Assembly (NCBI RefSeq): GCF_011064285.1
Contig: NZ_CP049331.1
Span: 806,001-870,000, forward strand
Length of the DNA: 64,000 nucleotides
Direction of reading: 5' to 3'
Source of the DNA: Vibrio ziniensis
Lineage (GTDB): Bacteria > Pseudomonadota > Gammaproteobacteria > Enterobacterales > Vibrionaceae
Shown here: piece by piece, positions 46,584 through 57,445 of the stretch
How the letters are laid out: each line of letters opens with the position of its first letter
Position numbering within the stretch: position 1 is the first letter of the stretch
Notes under the pieces: model-generated
Databases searched by the model: none
What the model was told of the DNA's origin: nothing
Seen by the model: only the letters and a program-made list of their open reading frames with translations
Translations under genes and position numbers: made by a program

Positions 46584-47759
46584 TTAGAATAAGCTTTTGA
46601 ATAGTAGAACAATGTAGTCCCATAGGCGACTGAACAAGCTACCTTCATTCACATCTTCAAGTGCTAATAGCGGGTATTGAGCAACATCTTCATTGTCTAC
46701 TTGGTAGTAAAGCTTACCAACGACATCACCTTTCTTAATTGGGGCTTTGAGCTCTTTTTCAAGTACAAAGCTTGCAGTAAGATCTTTTGCCTGACCGCGA
46801 GGTAGAGTGACATACGTGTCTTCATCGACACCTAGAGCAACTGTTGATTTGTCGCCCATCCAAATTTGTTCTTCAACGAATGTTTCGCCTTTCTTATGTG
46901 GTGCAACTGTTTCGAAGAAACGGAAACCGTAGCTCAATAACTTTTTGCTTTCTGATTTACGAGCATTTGCATCTTTGGTTCCCATCACAACAGCAACCAG
47001 GCGCATTTTCCCTTCCGTTGCGGAACTTACTAGGCTGTAACCTGCATTTGAAGTGTGGCCAGTTTTGATGCCGTCAACGTTCATGCTTTTATCCCAAAGC
47101 AGACCGTTACGGTTGTATTGAGTGATGCCGTTGTAAGTAAATTTTTGCTCAGCGTAAATAGCGTACTCATCTGGCACATCACGAATCAGAGCTTGACCAA
47201 GCAAAGCCATGTCATGAGGTGTTGAGTAGAGGTTTGGATCATCTAGACCATGTACGTTAGCGAAATGCGTGTTGGTCATTTTTAATGAGCTTGCCCATGC
47301 GTTCATCAGATCGACGAACGCGTCTTCCGAACCCGCAATGTGCTCTGCCATTGCTACACAAGCATCATTACCAGATTGGATAATGATACCGCGGTTTAGA
47401 TCGCTTACTTTTACTGTAGTACCAACTTCGATAAACATCTTAGATGAATCTGGGAAGTTTTTAGCCCATGCATTTTTACTAATGACTACGTCATCATTAA
47501 CAGAAATATTTCCACGCGCGAGTTCTTGTCCAATAACATAGCTTGTCATCATTTTTGTCAAACTTGCAGGAGATAGCTTAGTGTCCATCTCTTTTTCAGC
47601 CAGAATCTTACCTGAATGAAAATCCATCAGAACGTAGCCATGTGCGGCGATCTGTGGTGCGTCTGGCATAACAATAGGTGCAGCTGCGGCTGTGAATGAA
47701 ACAAGAGTTGAAAGCGCAGCGGACGACGCCAGAACAGAATTTAAAATCAATTTTTTCAT
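46584..47759 (-). CDS. dacA: D-alanyl-D-alanine carboxypeptidase DacA (PBP5)
   Basis: Trims the terminal D-Ala of peptidoglycan pentapeptides, helping keep cell shape. 391 residues with a signal peptide (to about residue 27). Serine-peptidase motifs: SxxK in LSPASLTKMM near 63-72, SGN in IIQSGNDACVAMAEHI near 128-131, KTG in DGIKTGHTSNAGYS near 231-233. A C-terminal beta domain is followed by an amphipathic helix, LFSRLWDYIVLLFKSLF, that anchors it to the inner membrane. Downstream of rlpA and before ybeD, as in E. coli. Confidence 0.96.
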   Translation of the reverse strand: MKKLILNSVLASSAALSTLVSFTAAAAPIVMPDAPQIAAHGYVLMDFHSGKILAEKEMDTKLSPASLTKMMTSYVIGQELARGNISVNDDVVISKNAWAKNFPDSSKMFIEVGTTVKVSDLNRGIIIQSGNDACVAMAEHIAGSEDAFVDLMNAWASSLKMTNTHFANVHGLDDPNLYSTPHDMALLGQALIRDVPDEYAIYAEQKFTYNGITQYNRNGLLWDKSMNVDGIKTGHTSNAGYSLVSSATEGKMRLVAVVMGTKDANARKSESKKLLSYGFRFFETVAPHKKGETFVEEQIWMGDKSTVALGVDEDTYVTLPRGQAKDLTASFVLEKELKAPIKKGDVVGKLYYQVDNEDVAQYPLLALEDVNEGSLFSRLWDYIVLLFKSLF

Positions 47760-47843
47760 GGTAAATGCGTGTTATTTAGTTGGTTGTGTATATCTTAACA
47801 GAAACGACCATTCAAACCAGAGGCGATATGGCTTGGGGGATGG

Positions 47844-48635
47844 TCATTGCTGTGCAACTTGGTACTTTTTAATAAATGCAGTTTCGTAACCTAAGGACTT
47901 TACACGTTCTAGAGTCTCTTGAGTCAGCGTATAGTCAGTAAAAGGGCCTAAAACAACTCTATGACTACCGCTTTCACTATCAATAAAACTTTGTACCGAT
48001 AAACTTTGTCCCAAATTTTGCGATAAAGTTCGCACTCTTTCTTCATTTTGTGAAGAAACGACCTGAATTATATACCTAGGGTCTGAACTTTTAACTATCG
48101 TTGTCAGTGGTTTATCCACTTTAATAACTTCAATTGCGACGTTTGCCGTGCCGGTTTTTATCACATCTAATTTGTATGCAGCTGCATAGCTTAAATCGAT
48201 GATGCGACCTGAGTGAAATGGACCTCGATCGTTGACTCGAACTATGGCTGTTTTATTGTTATCGAGATTGGTGACTTTAACATAGCTTGGTATTGGCAGT
48301 GTTTTATGAGCTGCGCTCATTGAATACATATCATAAATTTCGCCATTAGATGTAAGGTGTCCATGGAACTTCTTGCCATACCAGGAGGCTTGCCCTTGTT
48401 CTTTAAAACCATCGGTATTTTTAACAATCTGGTATGTAGCACCACGTAACGTGTAATCTTTATTCCCACCTCGGCTATAAGGTTCATATTGAGGATGTGC
48501 ATCTTCAATGTGCTCTACTGATATAGGTGCATTAGGTGCAACATCATCTTTAATGTCATAGCGGTCGCCAGAGCTCGAACATCCAGCAAGGATTATCAAC
48601 ACTAACAACGGAAAAAAGAACGCTTTCAATTTCAT
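47844..48635 (-). CDS. rlpA: Septal ring lytic transglycosylase RlpA family lipoprotein
   Basis: 263-residue outer-membrane lipoprotein (signal ending LIILAGC). A double-psi beta-barrel domain (GQASWYGKKFHGHLTSNGEI near 81-100, then VKVTNLDNNKTAIVRVNDRG near 119-138) is followed by a C-terminal SPOR domain (about 185-258) that binds denuded septal glycan. In Pseudomonas RlpA cleaves such glycan. Shorter than the E. coli protein, which has a longer linker. Its ATG overlaps the rodA stop by one base. Confidence 0.93.
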   Translation of the reverse strand: MKLKAFFFPLLVLIILAGCSSSGDRYDIKDDVAPNAPISVEHIEDAHPQYEPYSRGGNKDYTLRGATYQIVKNTDGFKEQGQASWYGKKFHGHLTSNGEIYDMYSMSAAHKTLPIPSYVKVTNLDNNKTAIVRVNDRGPFHSGRIIDLSYAAAYKLDVIKTGTANVAIEVIKVDKPLTTIVKSSDPRYIIQVVSSQNEERVRTLSQNLGQSLSVQSFIDSESGSHRVVLGPFTDYTLTQETLERVKSLGYETAFIKKYQVAQQ

Positions 48636-49756
48636 TAAGTCGCCTTTGAAAATGCTTTTCTGTGAGTGTGAATCGACATTAGGATACCGAAGCCCGCCAT
48701 CAAGGTAACCATTGATGTGCCACCGTAGCTGACCAGAGGAAGCGGAACACCTACTACAGGTAGAATGCCACTCACCATGCCGATATTCACAAATACGTAA
48801 ACAAAGAAGCTAAGAACAATACTGCCAGCCATCATGCGGCCAAACGCAGTTTGCGCATTGCTTGCCAAATAGAGTCCTCGCCCGATGATAAACAAATAAA
48901 CGGATAGAAGACCTAAGATGCCAATCATGCCCCATTCTTCGGCGATAACTGCAAAGATAAAGTCAGTATGTCGCTCTGGTAGGAATTCTAACTGAGATTG
49001 TGTACCGTGCAGCCAACCTTTGCCCGAAATACCACCCGAACCGATAGCAATTTTACTTTGGATAATATGGTAACCCGCACCTAGTGGGTCTGATTCTGGG
49101 TTAAAAAGTGTACGCACGCGAACTTTCTGATATTCGCGCATCAGGAAGAACCATAGCACAGGGATAAAGGCACCCACGCCGACCCCAGCCGCTATGATGA
49201 TCTTCCAACTGATGCCAGCAAGGAAGATAACGAACATGCCTGATGCAGCAATCAGGATTGAAGTACCTAAGTCAGGTTGCTTAGCAATCAAGATAGTAGG
49301 AACCAATACCATCACGATTGATGCAATCAGGGTTTGAAAATTAGATGGTAGTGGGCGCTTACCGACGTAACGTGCAACCATCAAAGGTACTGCCAACTTG
49401 AGCAATTCTGACGGTTGGAAACGTACAAAACCTAAATTTAACCATCGCTGAGCACCTTTAGATGATTCACCAAAAAAAAGTACCCCGAGTAGTAAAATAA
49501 TACCGGCGAAGTAAAGCAAAGGCGCAAGGCTTTCATAAGTTCGAGGTGATATCTGTGCTAAACCAATCATGACAGTTAGCGCCAATACCATACGCATTGC
49601 CTGACGATCCATCATCGCCATGTTTTGTCCGCTGGCACTGTACATGACCATGAGAGAAAAACCAAAAACGGCCAAAATACCAATCAGCAGAGGCAGATCG
49701 ATGTGAAGTCTTTCAAATAGAGCTCGGCTTTGTCCTGTTGAAGGATCCAGTTTCAT
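48635..49756 (-). CDS. rodA: Rod-shape peptidoglycan glycosyltransferase RodA (MrdB)
   Basis: SEDS-family polymerase of the elongasome, working with PBP2. 373 residues and ten membrane helices. Characteristic blocks are [20 protein letters not shown] near 107-126, the catalytic-loop region [20 protein letters not shown] near 158-177, [19 protein letters not shown] near 256-274 and the terminal [15 protein letters not shown]. Starts within the end of mrdA (ATGA overlap). Confidence 0.96.
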   Translation of the reverse strand: MKLDPSTGQSRALFERLHIDLPLLIGILAVFGFSLMVMYSASGQNMAMMDRQAMRMVLALTVMIGLAQISPRTYESLAPLLYFAGIILLLGVLFFGESSKGAQRWLNLGFVRFQPSELLKLAVPLMVARYVGKRPLPSNFQTLIASIVMVLVPTILIAKQPDLGTSILIAASGMFVIFLAGISWKIIIAAGVGVGAFIPVLWFFLMREYQKVRVRTLFNPESDPLGAGYHIIQSKIAIGSGGISGKGWLHGTQSQLEFLPERHTDFIFAVIAEEWGMIGILGLLSVYLFIIGRGLYLASNAQTAFGRMMAGSIVLSFFVYVFVNIGMVSGILPVVGVPLPLVSYGGTSMVTLMAGFGILMSIHTHRKAFSKAT

Positions 49757-51639
49757 TGCTCGTCGTCCTCTTTGGCACCCAAAATAATATGATCGAAAAT
49801 GCGTCTGACCACTGGAGCACCGTTGGTCGAGCCACCACCTGCGTTTTCTAAAACGATAGTGACAATAGCTTGTGGATTGTCGACAGGAGCAAATCCAGTG
49901 AACAACGCGTGGTCGCGTAAGTGTTCTGCCAACTCGTCTGCGTTATATTCCTGTCCTTCAGCCAAGCCGAATACCTGAGCTGTACCAGATTTACCAGCAC
50001 TTTTGTATTTCAGATTTTGAAAAGCGCGTCTTGCGGTACCTTTTTTACCATGGTTAACCAAATACATGCCTTCGGTCGCCATTTCCCAGTATTTATTAGG
50101 AACTCCGGTAATTGGAGGATAGCTGACATATTCCGCCTCTTTCTGATGGGAGAACTCTTCGCCATTGTTGATGGTTGAACGCAGCAAATGCGGAGCCCAA
50201 ACTTCACCTTCATGAACCAGAACCGAAGTCGCTTTGGCAATTTGCATCGGTGTCGCTGTCCAGTAACCTTGACCGATACCTACAGGGATAGTATCTCCCT
50301 GATACCATGGTGTTCGGTGACGGGACATTTTCCATTCTCGGGTTGGCATGTTTGCTTTACTTTCTTCGTAAATATCGATGCCAGTGTAATCACCAAAACC
50401 AAAGCGCATCATCCAGTCAGATAGGCGGTCAATGCCCATATCGTAGGCGATTTGGTAAAAGAAGGTATCCACCGATTCTTCTAGAGCTTTGATAATGTCC
50501 ACTTTACCGTGGCCCCAGCGAAGCCAGTCGCGGAATGGGCGTGTGGTCGAGTTCGGGATTTTCCAGTAACCTGGGTCGTTTCGAGTAGTATTCGGTGTAA
50601 TTACCCCTTCTTTCAAAGCTGATACCGCGATAAAAGGTTTGACGGTAGAGCCTGGAGGATAAATACCAAGAGTGGTACGGTTAACCAGTGGTCGATTTTT
50701 ATCGTTTAAAAGGTTGCTGTAATCTTTGCCAGAAATACCGTGAACAAAGGCGTTAGGGTCATAGCTTGGGCTTGAAACCATCGCCAAGATTCCATTGTCT
50801 TCAGGATCGAGTACAACTGCAGAACCACGTCGCCCATCGAGCAACTTATGAACATAAAGTTGCAAATCAATGTCTAGGTTTAGAACGATATCTTGACCAG
50901 GAATAGGTGGCACATACTTAAGGGTTCGAATTACTCGGCCACGACTGTTCACCTCTACTTCTTGGTAACCAGCGGTACCGTGCAAAGTGCTTTCATAAAA
51001 ACGTTCAATACCCAGTTTGCCGATATCCCTTGTTGCTTGGTAGTTAGCGACTTGCTCATCTCTTTCTAGTCGTTCAATATCTTTATCATTGATGCGAGAA
51101 ACGTAGCCGATAACGTGCGTCAGAACTTCTCCATAAGGGTAGTAGCGCTTTAAACTTGCAGTAACGGTTACTCCTGGGAACTTGTGCTGTTGCACTGAGA
51201 ATTTCGCAACTTCAGTTTCAGTAAGTTGAGTCAGAAGAGGGACTGAGTTAAATCGGCGAGAATGACGGCGCTCTTTATCAAATGCCGCAATTTTTTCCGG
51301 TGTAATTTCTAGGAATTGTTGCAGGCGAGCAATCGTAGCATCGATGTCTTTAACTTGCTCTGGAGTGATTTCCAAGTTAAACACAGGGCGGTTTTCCGCC
51401 AACAAGCGTCCATTTCTATCGTAGATTAGTCCCCGGTTTGGCGCGATAGGGACCACTTTAATGCGGTTATCGTTGGAGCGAGTTTTATAATCTTGGTATT
51501 GGTTGATCTGAATGTTGTAGAGGTTCGCGATAAGAATCCCCATCATCAACACTATGCCAATAAAAGATACCACAGCACGGCTTTTGAAAAGCCGTGCTTC
51601 AGCGATGTAATCTCGAAACGGGTTACTCTTACGTAACAT
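49753..51639 (-). CDS. mrdA: Penicillin-binding protein 2 (MrdA)
   Basis: Essential transpeptidase of lateral wall synthesis. 628 residues: N-terminal membrane helix [20 protein letters not shown] near 22-41, pedestal domain with [20 protein letters not shown] near 72-91, and transpeptidase domain with the active serine in [14 protein letters not shown] near 325-335, SxN-type SVDTFFYQ near 383 and KSGTAQ near 543. Six bases downstream of rlmH; leads rodA, rlpA. Length and motifs standard, no resistance-type alteration obvious by eye. Confidence 0.96.
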   Translation of the reverse strand: MLRKSNPFRDYIAEARLFKSRAVVSFIGIVLMMGILIANLYNIQINQYQDYKTRSNDNRIKVVPIAPNRGLIYDRNGRLLAENRPVFNLEITPEQVKDIDATIARLQQFLEITPEKIAAFDKERRHSRRFNSVPLLTQLTETEVAKFSVQQHKFPGVTVTASLKRYYPYGEVLTHVIGYVSRINDKDIERLERDEQVANYQATRDIGKLGIERFYESTLHGTAGYQEVEVNSRGRVIRTLKYVPPIPGQDIVLNLDIDLQLYVHKLLDGRRGSAVVLDPEDNGILAMVSSPSYDPNAFVHGISGKDYSNLLNDKNRPLVNRTTLGIYPPGSTVKPFIAVSALKEGVITPNTTRNDPGYWKIPNSTTRPFRDWLRWGHGKVDIIKALEESVDTFFYQIAYDMGIDRLSDWMMRFGFGDYTGIDIYEESKANMPTREWKMSRHRTPWYQGDTIPVGIGQGYWTATPMQIAKATSVLVHEGEVWAPHLLRSTINNGEEFSHQKEAEYVSYPPITGVPNKYWEMATEGMYLVNHGKKGTARRAFQNLKYKSAGKSGTAQVFGLAEGQEYNADELAEHLRDHALFTGFAPVDNPQAIVTIVLENAGGGSTNGAPVVRRIFDHIILGAKEDDEQ

Positions 51640-51645
51640 CGATGC

Positions 51646-52116
51646 CTATTCTCGGTGATATGGATGGTTGGCAGTAATACTCCACGCCCGGTATAAGCTT
51701 TCCGCCATTACGACGCGAACTAACGGATGTGGCAAAGTCAAAGGTGATAAAGACCAGCTTTGTTCAGCGGCGGCTTTACAGGCTGGTGATAGACCTTCAG
51801 GTCCCCCAATCAAAATAGATACGTCTCGAGCATCTAGCTTCCAACTCTCCAGCTGTCCGGCTAGTTCCTCTGTATCCCAACGTTTGCCTGGGATGTCGAG
51901 AGTAACAATTCTGTTTCCTTTTGGCACGGCAGCTAACATAGCTTCGCCTTCTTTTTGCAGTATTCTTGCAATATCAGCATTTTTGCCTCGTTTGCCAGCG
52001 GGGATTTCAACTAACTCTAGTGGCATATCGTGGGGGAATCGACGGCGGTATTCTTGAAAGCCTTCTTCAACCCATTTAGGCATTTTAGTGCCTACGGCAA
52101 TAAGCTGAATTTTCAC
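51646..52116 (-). CDS. rlmH: 23S rRNA (pseudouridine-1915-N3)-methyltransferase RlmH
   Basis: SPOUT methyltransferase acting on the 70S ribosome at pseudouridine 1915. 156 residues from GTG 52116 ([20 protein letters not shown]), with GGAG six bases upstream; the ATG one codon earlier overlaps the rsfS stop. SAM trefoil-knot residues: [20 protein letters not shown] near 103-122 and [20 protein letters not shown] near 129-148. Tightly coupled to rsfS. Confidence 0.96.
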   Translation of the reverse strand: MKIQLIAVGTKMPKWVEEGFQEYRRRFPHDMPLELVEIPAGKRGKNADIARILQKEGEAMLAAVPKGNRIVTLDIPGKRWDTEELAGQLESWKLDARDVSILIGGPEGLSPACKAAAEQSWSLSPLTLPHPLVRVVMAESLYRAWSITANHPYHRE

Positions 52117-52118
52117 CA

Positions 52119-52436
52119 TTAGCTCCAAAGTTTCTCTAATTGGTACATTTCACGCTGTTCTTCCTGCATTACGTGCACCATGGTTGTTCCCATATCGACA
52201 ACCACCCATTCACCTTCGTTCTCACCGTCCATTCCTAGTGGGTCGAAACCGATTTTTTTCGCTTCACTCGCTACGTGGTCTGCAATAGATGAAACGTGAC
52301 GCTTGGAAGTGCCAGTGCAAATGATCATGTAATCAGTCACACTTGATTTACCTTGTACGTCTAAAGTGATGATGTCAACGGCTTTCATGTCGTCAACTTT
52401 GTCTGCAAGAAAGGTATTTAATTCTTCGCGTTGCAA
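52119..52436 (-). CDS. rsfS: Ribosomal silencing factor RsfS
   Basis: Binds L14 on the large subunit and blocks joining under starvation. 105 residues, with the Iojap-family blocks [20 protein letters not shown] near 34-53 and [20 protein letters not shown] near 76-95. In E. coli nadD lies just upstream; here only 66 bp separate rsfS from holA and nadD is missing from the cluster. Confidence 0.95.
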   Translation of the reverse strand: MQREELNTFLADKVDDMKAVDIITLDVQGKSSVTDYMIICTGTSKRHVSSIADHVASEAKKIGFDPLGMDGENEGEWVVVDMGTTMVHVMQEEQREMYQLEKLWS

Positions 52437-52502
52437 GGGGTATTCCTCTGAAATGGTCTATTGGTACAATTTTTACTATTTAGCCGCGCAGTATAACACT
52501 GT

Positions 52503-53528
52503 TTACACTGGCAAAGGGATGTTTGCCTGAGGAACGGCGAACTCTACGCTTAATTGATTGATAAGTGGCCAACTAGGCTGCTCGTATTGAGTCTTAGCCA
52601 AGACTTCAGTTTGAGCAAGTAACCGAATAAGGTTCTGCAATTTATTGATTGATAGTCGTTGCAGAGCCGCAGAGTACAGCGGACGTTTATTCTGCCATAC
52701 TCGATGCTTATCAAATACGGCACCGATTCCCAAGGTGTTGAGTTGCTGCTTCATTTGTAGCAGCAGTAATAGCTCTTTCTGCAAAGTCCTCATCAAAATA
52801 ATTGGCTCGACAGCTTCTGCTTCAAGTTGTCTTAAAATTCTTTGAGCTCGATTCGCTTTGCCTTCTAGTAGTGCATCCATCCAGTGGAATGGCGTGAAAT
52901 GGTTGTGTCTATCTAACGACTCTTGGAGACGAATAAGGTTTAATTGGCCATCTGGATAATTGAGAGCCAGTTTCTCCAAACTTTGCATCAATGCAAAAAG
53001 ATTACCTTCATGCCACTGAGCGAGCATTTGAACCGCTTCAGCATCGGGACTCAAACCTAGGGAGCGACAACGTGTCATTACAAACTGAGGTAGACGAGAT
53101 AAATCGGGTGTTAAACAATTGACCAGACAACCATTCGCAATCAGCGTTTTAAACCAAGCGGCGCTCTCTTGAGCTTTAGTCAGTTTGTTGCCAATCACAA
53201 TCAGGACAATGTCTGGGTTAAGGTATTCTGCTACTGTTGCCAGAGATTTAGATAAAGTAGCGTTAAGGCCAGCCTCAGCAATCTCTAATACAATGATCTG
53301 TCTGCTGCAAAATAGGCTCAAAGATTGGCAGCAATCATAGACTTGTGTCCAATCTAAGCCGTTGTCGACCGTGAAATGGTGTTTTTCTTCAAAACCTTCA
53401 CTAAGCGCTTTTTTTTCTACTGCTTTGACTGACTCTTGAGTTAGTAAGGGTTCACCACCAAATATGAGATAAACGGGTAATAACGATTTCTGTAATGAAT
53501 CCGCTAGTTTATCGGCATAGATTCTCAT
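52503..53528 (-). CDS. holA: DNA polymerase III subunit delta HolA
   Basis: Clamp-loader subunit that opens the beta clamp. 341 residues starting MRIYADKLADSLQKSLLPVY. Domain I has YLIFGGEPLLTQESVKAVEK near 20-39 (a degenerate P-loop), followed by LIVNCL-like IVLIVIGNKLTKAQESAAWF near 112-131. The C-terminal helical domain has RILRQLEAEAVEPIILMRTL near 222-241. Eight bases downstream of lptE, as in the conserved leuS-lptE-holA order. Confidence 0.94.
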   Translation of the reverse strand: MRIYADKLADSLQKSLLPVYLIFGGEPLLTQESVKAVEKKALSEGFEEKHHFTVDNGLDWTQVYDCCQSLSLFCSRQIIVLEIAEAGLNATLSKSLATVAEYLNPDIVLIVIGNKLTKAQESAAWFKTLIANGCLVNCLTPDLSRLPQFVMTRCRSLGLSPDAEAVQMLAQWHEGNLFALMQSLEKLALNYPDGQLNLIRLQESLDRHNHFTPFHWMDALLEGKANRAQRILRQLEAEAVEPIILMRTLQKELLLLLQMKQQLNTLGIGAVFDKHRVWQNKRPLYSAALQRLSINKLQNLIRLLAQTEVLAKTQYEQPSWPLINQLSVEFAVPQANIPLPV

Positions 53529-53536
53529 TGCTTTGA

Positions 53537-54169
53537 CTACTCAGTTTTCGTTTGAGCAGAAGGCTCTAAATGAGTTTCGATAGTATCGATCTGGTAAGTT
53601 TCGCTAGCTTTCTGTGCCTTATCAGACTCTTTGCTATCCGCCTTTTCGTCCATAGTACCCGCCTGAATTGAAGCTTTTAGTCGTGCCATTTGACGAACAA
53701 TTTGAGTTGCCGCAAGCTTGCGCATCTCATCTTCCATCATGTCACGTTCTACTGACTTAGCGAGTGCTGTCAGCGGGTTATCTAGATAGCTGCGAGTTAC
53801 GCTTGTCGAAAATGTCTTAGTACCAATTTGTGGAATGGTCACTCGGTAAGATACTAACAGCGTAAGTTCTTTTTCTGCAGCTCGAGTTGTTTGATATAGG
53901 GATAAGGTCCGAGTACTTGTCCCTTCTTTGATCAAATGAATATTTGGCACATTGTCAGCAGGTTGAACGATTTCAATTTCATTCATACGTAACTGACGAT
54001 TTACGATACGTGTAAAGCTACTGTACTGATCGTAACTAGTAACTGAAAGTTTACTTAATTCATCAGGTATATCGTAATCGCCACGCAGATGAAAGCCGCA
54101 CGCACTTAATAGGGTTGCAGAGAGGAAAATCAGTGACAATTTCAATATAGATGAACATGTGAAACGCAT
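53537..54169 (-). CDS. lptE: LPS-assembly lipoprotein LptE
   Basis: Outer-membrane lipoprotein plug of the LptD translocon that inserts lipopolysaccharide. 210 residues; signal and lipobox FLSATLLSACGFHLRGDYDI with lipidated Cys near residue 24. Family pattern of alternating strands (LSVTSYDQYSSFTRIVNRQL), DNPLTALAKSVERDMMEDEM near 131-150. The C-terminal ~40 residues are a polar, Ser/Lys/Glu-rich tail, longer than in E. coli. Between leuS and holA. Confidence 0.93.
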   Translation of the reverse strand: MRFTCSSILKLSLIFLSATLLSACGFHLRGDYDIPDELSKLSVTSYDQYSSFTRIVNRQLRMNEIEIVQPADNVPNIHLIKEGTSTRTLSLYQTTRAAEKELTLLVSYRVTIPQIGTKTFSTSVTRSYLDNPLTALAKSVERDMMEDEMRKLAATQIVRQMARLKASIQAGTMDEKADSKESDKAQKASETYQIDTIETHLEPSAQTKTE

Positions 54170-54192
54170 GGGCTTATTATTCTCTTAAGATC

Positions 54193-54257
54193 ACTTATGT
54201 TAGAGCACAATGGTTTATACGCTAACATAAGTAAACAGGGCGTAATGCCCTGTTTAC
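54193..54257. repeat. Two overlapping 11-bp hairpins between leuS and lptE
   Basis: First: ACTTATGTTAG (54193-54203) and CTAACATAAGT (54222-54232), perfect, 18-nt loop. Second: GTAAACAGGGC (54231-54241) and GCCCTGTTTAC (54247-54257), perfect, 5-nt loop. They share two bases, so they compete only slightly. No T-run on the minus strand, so more likely mRNA processing or attenuation than simple termination. Confidence 0.65.
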
Positions 54258-54275
54258 AGACAACGTGAGTTTGAA

Positions 54276-56852
54276 TTAGTTCGCTACGATATTAAGTAGC
54301 TTACCAGGAACGTAGATAACCTTACGTACGGTTAGACCTTCAGTAAATTTCACTACGTTTTCGTCAGTTAGACCAAGTGCTTCAACTTGCTCTTTAGTCG
54401 CATCAGCCGACACCGTTAACTTACCGCGTAGCTTACCGTTTACTTGAACAACGATCAGCTTTTCATCTTCAACTAATGCCGCTTCATCGAATGTTGGCCA
54501 TGTTGCACTATCGATATCTGACTTACCTAGCGCAGCCCAAATTTCAAAACAGATGTGTGGAGCAATAGGGTAGAGCATCAGTGCGATTGCTTTTACAGCT
54601 TCATCCAGAATTGCGCGATCTTGCTCTGACTCTTGTGGCGCTTTTGTCAGCTTGTTCATCAGTTCCATGATAGCTGCAATTGCAGTGTTGAACGTTTGGC
54701 GACGAGCGATATCGTCCGTTACTTTCGCAATAGTTTTATGAACATCACGACGAAGTGCTTTTTGGTCAGCGGTTAGTGCGCTTGCATTAACGGCTACTGC
54801 TACACCTTTCGATGAGTGTTCACGAGCCAATTTCCAAACACGTTTTAGGAAGCGGTTTGCACCTTCAACGCCAGATTCTTGCCATTCAAGCGTCATATCA
54901 GCAGGTGATGCGAACATCATGAATAGACGTACTGTATCTGCACCGTATTTATCAACCATCTCTTGAGGGTCGATACCGTTGTTTTTAGACTTAGACATTT
55001 TGATCATGCCTGAGTGTTCAACGCTGCGACCTTGGTTGTCTACTGCTGAAGTAATGTTACCTTTACCATCACGTTCTACTTTTACTTCTGTTGGCGAGAT
55101 CCACTCTTTTGTGCCTTTCTCGTTAGTTAGGAAGAAAGCATCAGCCAATACCATGCCTTGGCAAAGTAGCTGTTTAAATGGTTCATCAGAAGTTACATAA
55201 CCCGCATCACGTAGCAATTTATGGAAGAAACGTGAGTAAAGTAGGTGCATACACGCGTGTTCAATACCACCGATGTATTGGTCTACAGGTAGCCAGTAGT
55301 TCGCTTTTTCTGGATCTAGGATGTCATCTGCTTGTGGAGAACAGTAACGAGCGTAATACCAAGAAGACTCCATGAAGGTATCGAATGTATCGGTTTCACG
55401 TAGTGCTGGCTCGCCGTTAAAGGTCGTTTTTGCCCACTCTTTATCTGCTTTGATTGGACTGGTTACACCATCCATTGTGACATCTTCAGGCAGAATGACA
55501 GGTAGTTGATCTGCTGGTACAGGGTGAACTTGACCATCTTCAGTGGTTACCATTGGGATTGGAGCACCCCAGTAACGCTGACGAGATACACCCCAGTCAC
55601 GCAGACGGAAGTTAACTGTCTTAGTGCCTTTACCTTCAGCTTCCAATTTTGCAGAGATAGCATCGAATGCTGCCTGGAATTCAAGACCATCAAACTCACC
55701 TGAATCGAACAGTACACCTTTTTCTGTGTAAGCTGCTTCAGAGACATCGAGCTCGCTGCCGTCAAGAGGTTTGATGACAGGAACGATGTCTAGACCGTAT
55801 TTAGTTGCAAATTCGTAGTCACGTTGGTCGTGAGCAGGTACAGCCATTACGGCGCCTGTGCCGTAATCCATCAGTACGAAGTTTGCTACATAAACAGGAA
55901 CTTCACGGCCGTTTAATGGATGGATCGCAGTTAGGCCTGTTGCCATGCCTTTCTTTTCCATCGTCGCAATTTCTGCTTCTGCAACTTTCGTGTTTTTACA
56001 CTCATCAATGAAAGTTGCTAGCGCTGGGTTAGTCGCAGCTGCTTTTGTTGCTAGAGGGTGACCAGCAGCGATACCTACGTACGTTACGCCCATTAGTGTG
56101 TCAGGACGAGTGGTGTACACTTCGAGATCTTGAGCTTCGCCTTTCACTTCGAACTTAAGTTCAACGCCTTCTGAGCGACCTATCCAGTTACGCTGCATAG
56201 TTTTAACCATTTCTGGCCAGCCATCAAGCTTGTCTAGATCATCTAATAGCTCTTGAGCGTACGCAGTAATTTTAATAAACCACTGTGGAATTTCTTTCTG
56301 TTCTACTGGAGTATCACAGCGCCAACAACAACCATCTTCAACTTGTTCGTTAGCCAGTACTGTTTGGTCGTTTGGACACCAGTTTACTGAAGAAGTTTTT
56401 TTGTAAACTAAGCCTTTCTCGTAAAGCTTAGTGAAAAATTCTTGTTCCCAACGATAATACTCAGGACGGCAAGTTGCGAATTCGCGATTCCAGTCATAAC
56501 CAAAACCTAGCAATTTAAGCTGGTTTTTCATGTATTCGATGTTTTCGTATGTCCAAGGAGCTGGAGCTGTCTTGTTTTTTACTGCAGCATTTTCTGCTGG
56601 CAGGCCGAACGCATCCCAACCAATTGGCTGCATAACGTTCTTGCCTTGCAGGCGCTGGAAGCGAGAAACAACATCACCGATGGTGTAGTTACGAACGTGA
56701 CCCATGTGCAGTCGACCACTTGGGTATGGAAACATAGACAGACAGTAGAATTTTTCTTTATTTGGGTCTTCACTTACAACGAAAGTCTTGTTGTTATCCC
56801 AGTGCTGTTGAACTTTTTGTTCAATATCTTGCGGGTTGTATTGCTCTTGCAT
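54276..56852 (-). CDS. leuS: Leucyl-tRNA synthetase
   Basis: Charges tRNA-Leu. 858 residues (E. coli 860), class I. HIGH motif in [20 protein letters not shown] near 42-58. CP1 editing domain (about 225-415), with [16 protein letters not shown] near 248. Catalytic KMSKS loop in [20 protein letters not shown] near 616-635. The zinc-like insertion [20 protein letters not shown] near 159-178 shows three cysteines. Divergent from ybeL across 122 bp. Confidence 0.97.
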   Translation of the reverse strand: MQEQYNPQDIEQKVQQHWDNNKTFVVSEDPNKEKFYCLSMFPYPSGRLHMGHVRNYTIGDVVSRFQRLQGKNVMQPIGWDAFGLPAENAAVKNKTAPAPWTYENIEYMKNQLKLLGFGYDWNREFATCRPEYYRWEQEFFTKLYEKGLVYKKTSSVNWCPNDQTVLANEQVEDGCCWRCDTPVEQKEIPQWFIKITAYAQELLDDLDKLDGWPEMVKTMQRNWIGRSEGVELKFEVKGEAQDLEVYTTRPDTLMGVTYVGIAAGHPLATKAAATNPALATFIDECKNTKVAEAEIATMEKKGMATGLTAIHPLNGREVPVYVANFVLMDYGTGAVMAVPAHDQRDYEFATKYGLDIVPVIKPLDGSELDVSEAAYTEKGVLFDSGEFDGLEFQAAFDAISAKLEAEGKGTKTVNFRLRDWGVSRQRYWGAPIPMVTTEDGQVHPVPADQLPVILPEDVTMDGVTSPIKADKEWAKTTFNGEPALRETDTFDTFMESSWYYARYCSPQADDILDPEKANYWLPVDQYIGGIEHACMHLLYSRFFHKLLRDAGYVTSDEPFKQLLCQGMVLADAFFLTNEKGTKEWISPTEVKVERDGKGNITSAVDNQGRSVEHSGMIKMSKSKNNGIDPQEMVDKYGADTVRLFMMFASPADMTLEWQESGVEGANRFLKRVWKLAREHSSKGVAVAVNASALTADQKALRRDVHKTIAKVTDDIARRQTFNTAIAAIMELMNKLTKAPQESEQDRAILDEAVKAIALMLYPIAPHICFEIWAALGKSDIDSATWPTFDEAALVEDEKLIVVQVNGKLRGKLTVSADATKEQVEALGLTDENVVKFTEGLTVRKVIYVPGKLLNIVAN

Positions 56853-56974
56853 CGATGATATCCGGTTCTCTTGGAATTTGTGAGTTCAGTTTGAACAGAC
56901 TCTTTTAGATCGACATAGAATACATAAAGGAGCACAGCACAACAATAGCCAATCCGATTTGAAAGAGAGGTCTT

Positions 56975-57445
56975 ATGCCAAAACAAAAATCTGGTTATGA
57001 AGCATTACTTAAAGATGTCGTTGAAACTCTCAAGCATAGCCGTGAGGAAGTCAGTCATATTATGGAGACTTCTGGCAAAATTGTCAGTGCGGCTAATGAT
57101 TTAACCAAGGATGAATTATCCCTTATATCTGAATATGTTAAATCGGATTTGAAGGAATTCGCTGAAAGTTATGAAGAGAGCAAAAGTGGCCCTTTTTACC
57201 TGATGATTGCAGACTCTATTTGGCAAGGGCTGCTCGATATCACGGACAGAACCAAAGTGGAGTGGGTGGAATTGTTTCAGGACTTAGAGCATCAAGGGTT
57301 ATACCAAGCCGGCGATATGATAGGACTTGGGGTGTTGGTGTGTGAAAGCTGTGGCCATAAGGTGCAATATAATCACCCCTCAGAGATTGCCCCTTGTATT
57401 CATTGTGGCAATAAAGTGTTTGGTCGTTTACCACTTAAACCTTAA
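56975..57445 (+). CDS. ybeL: YbeL zinc-ribbon protein (DUF1451)
   Basis: 156 residues of the DUF1451 family, neighbours of leuS in E. coli too. The N-terminal two-thirds is charged and helical (YEALLKDVVETLKHSREEVS near 8-27). The C-terminus is a zinc ribbon, CESCGHKVQYNHPSEIAPCI then HCGNKVF near 127-151. Cytoplasmic, function unknown. Its stop codon's last base is the first base of repeat copy C. Confidence 0.92.
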   Translation: MPKQKSGYEALLKDVVETLKHSREEVSHIMETSGKIVSAANDLTKDELSLISEYVKSDLKEFAESYEESKSGPFYLMIADSIWQGLLDITDRTKVEWVELFQDLEHQGLYQAGDMIGLGVLVCESCGHKVQYNHPSEIAPCIHCGNKVFGRLPLKP

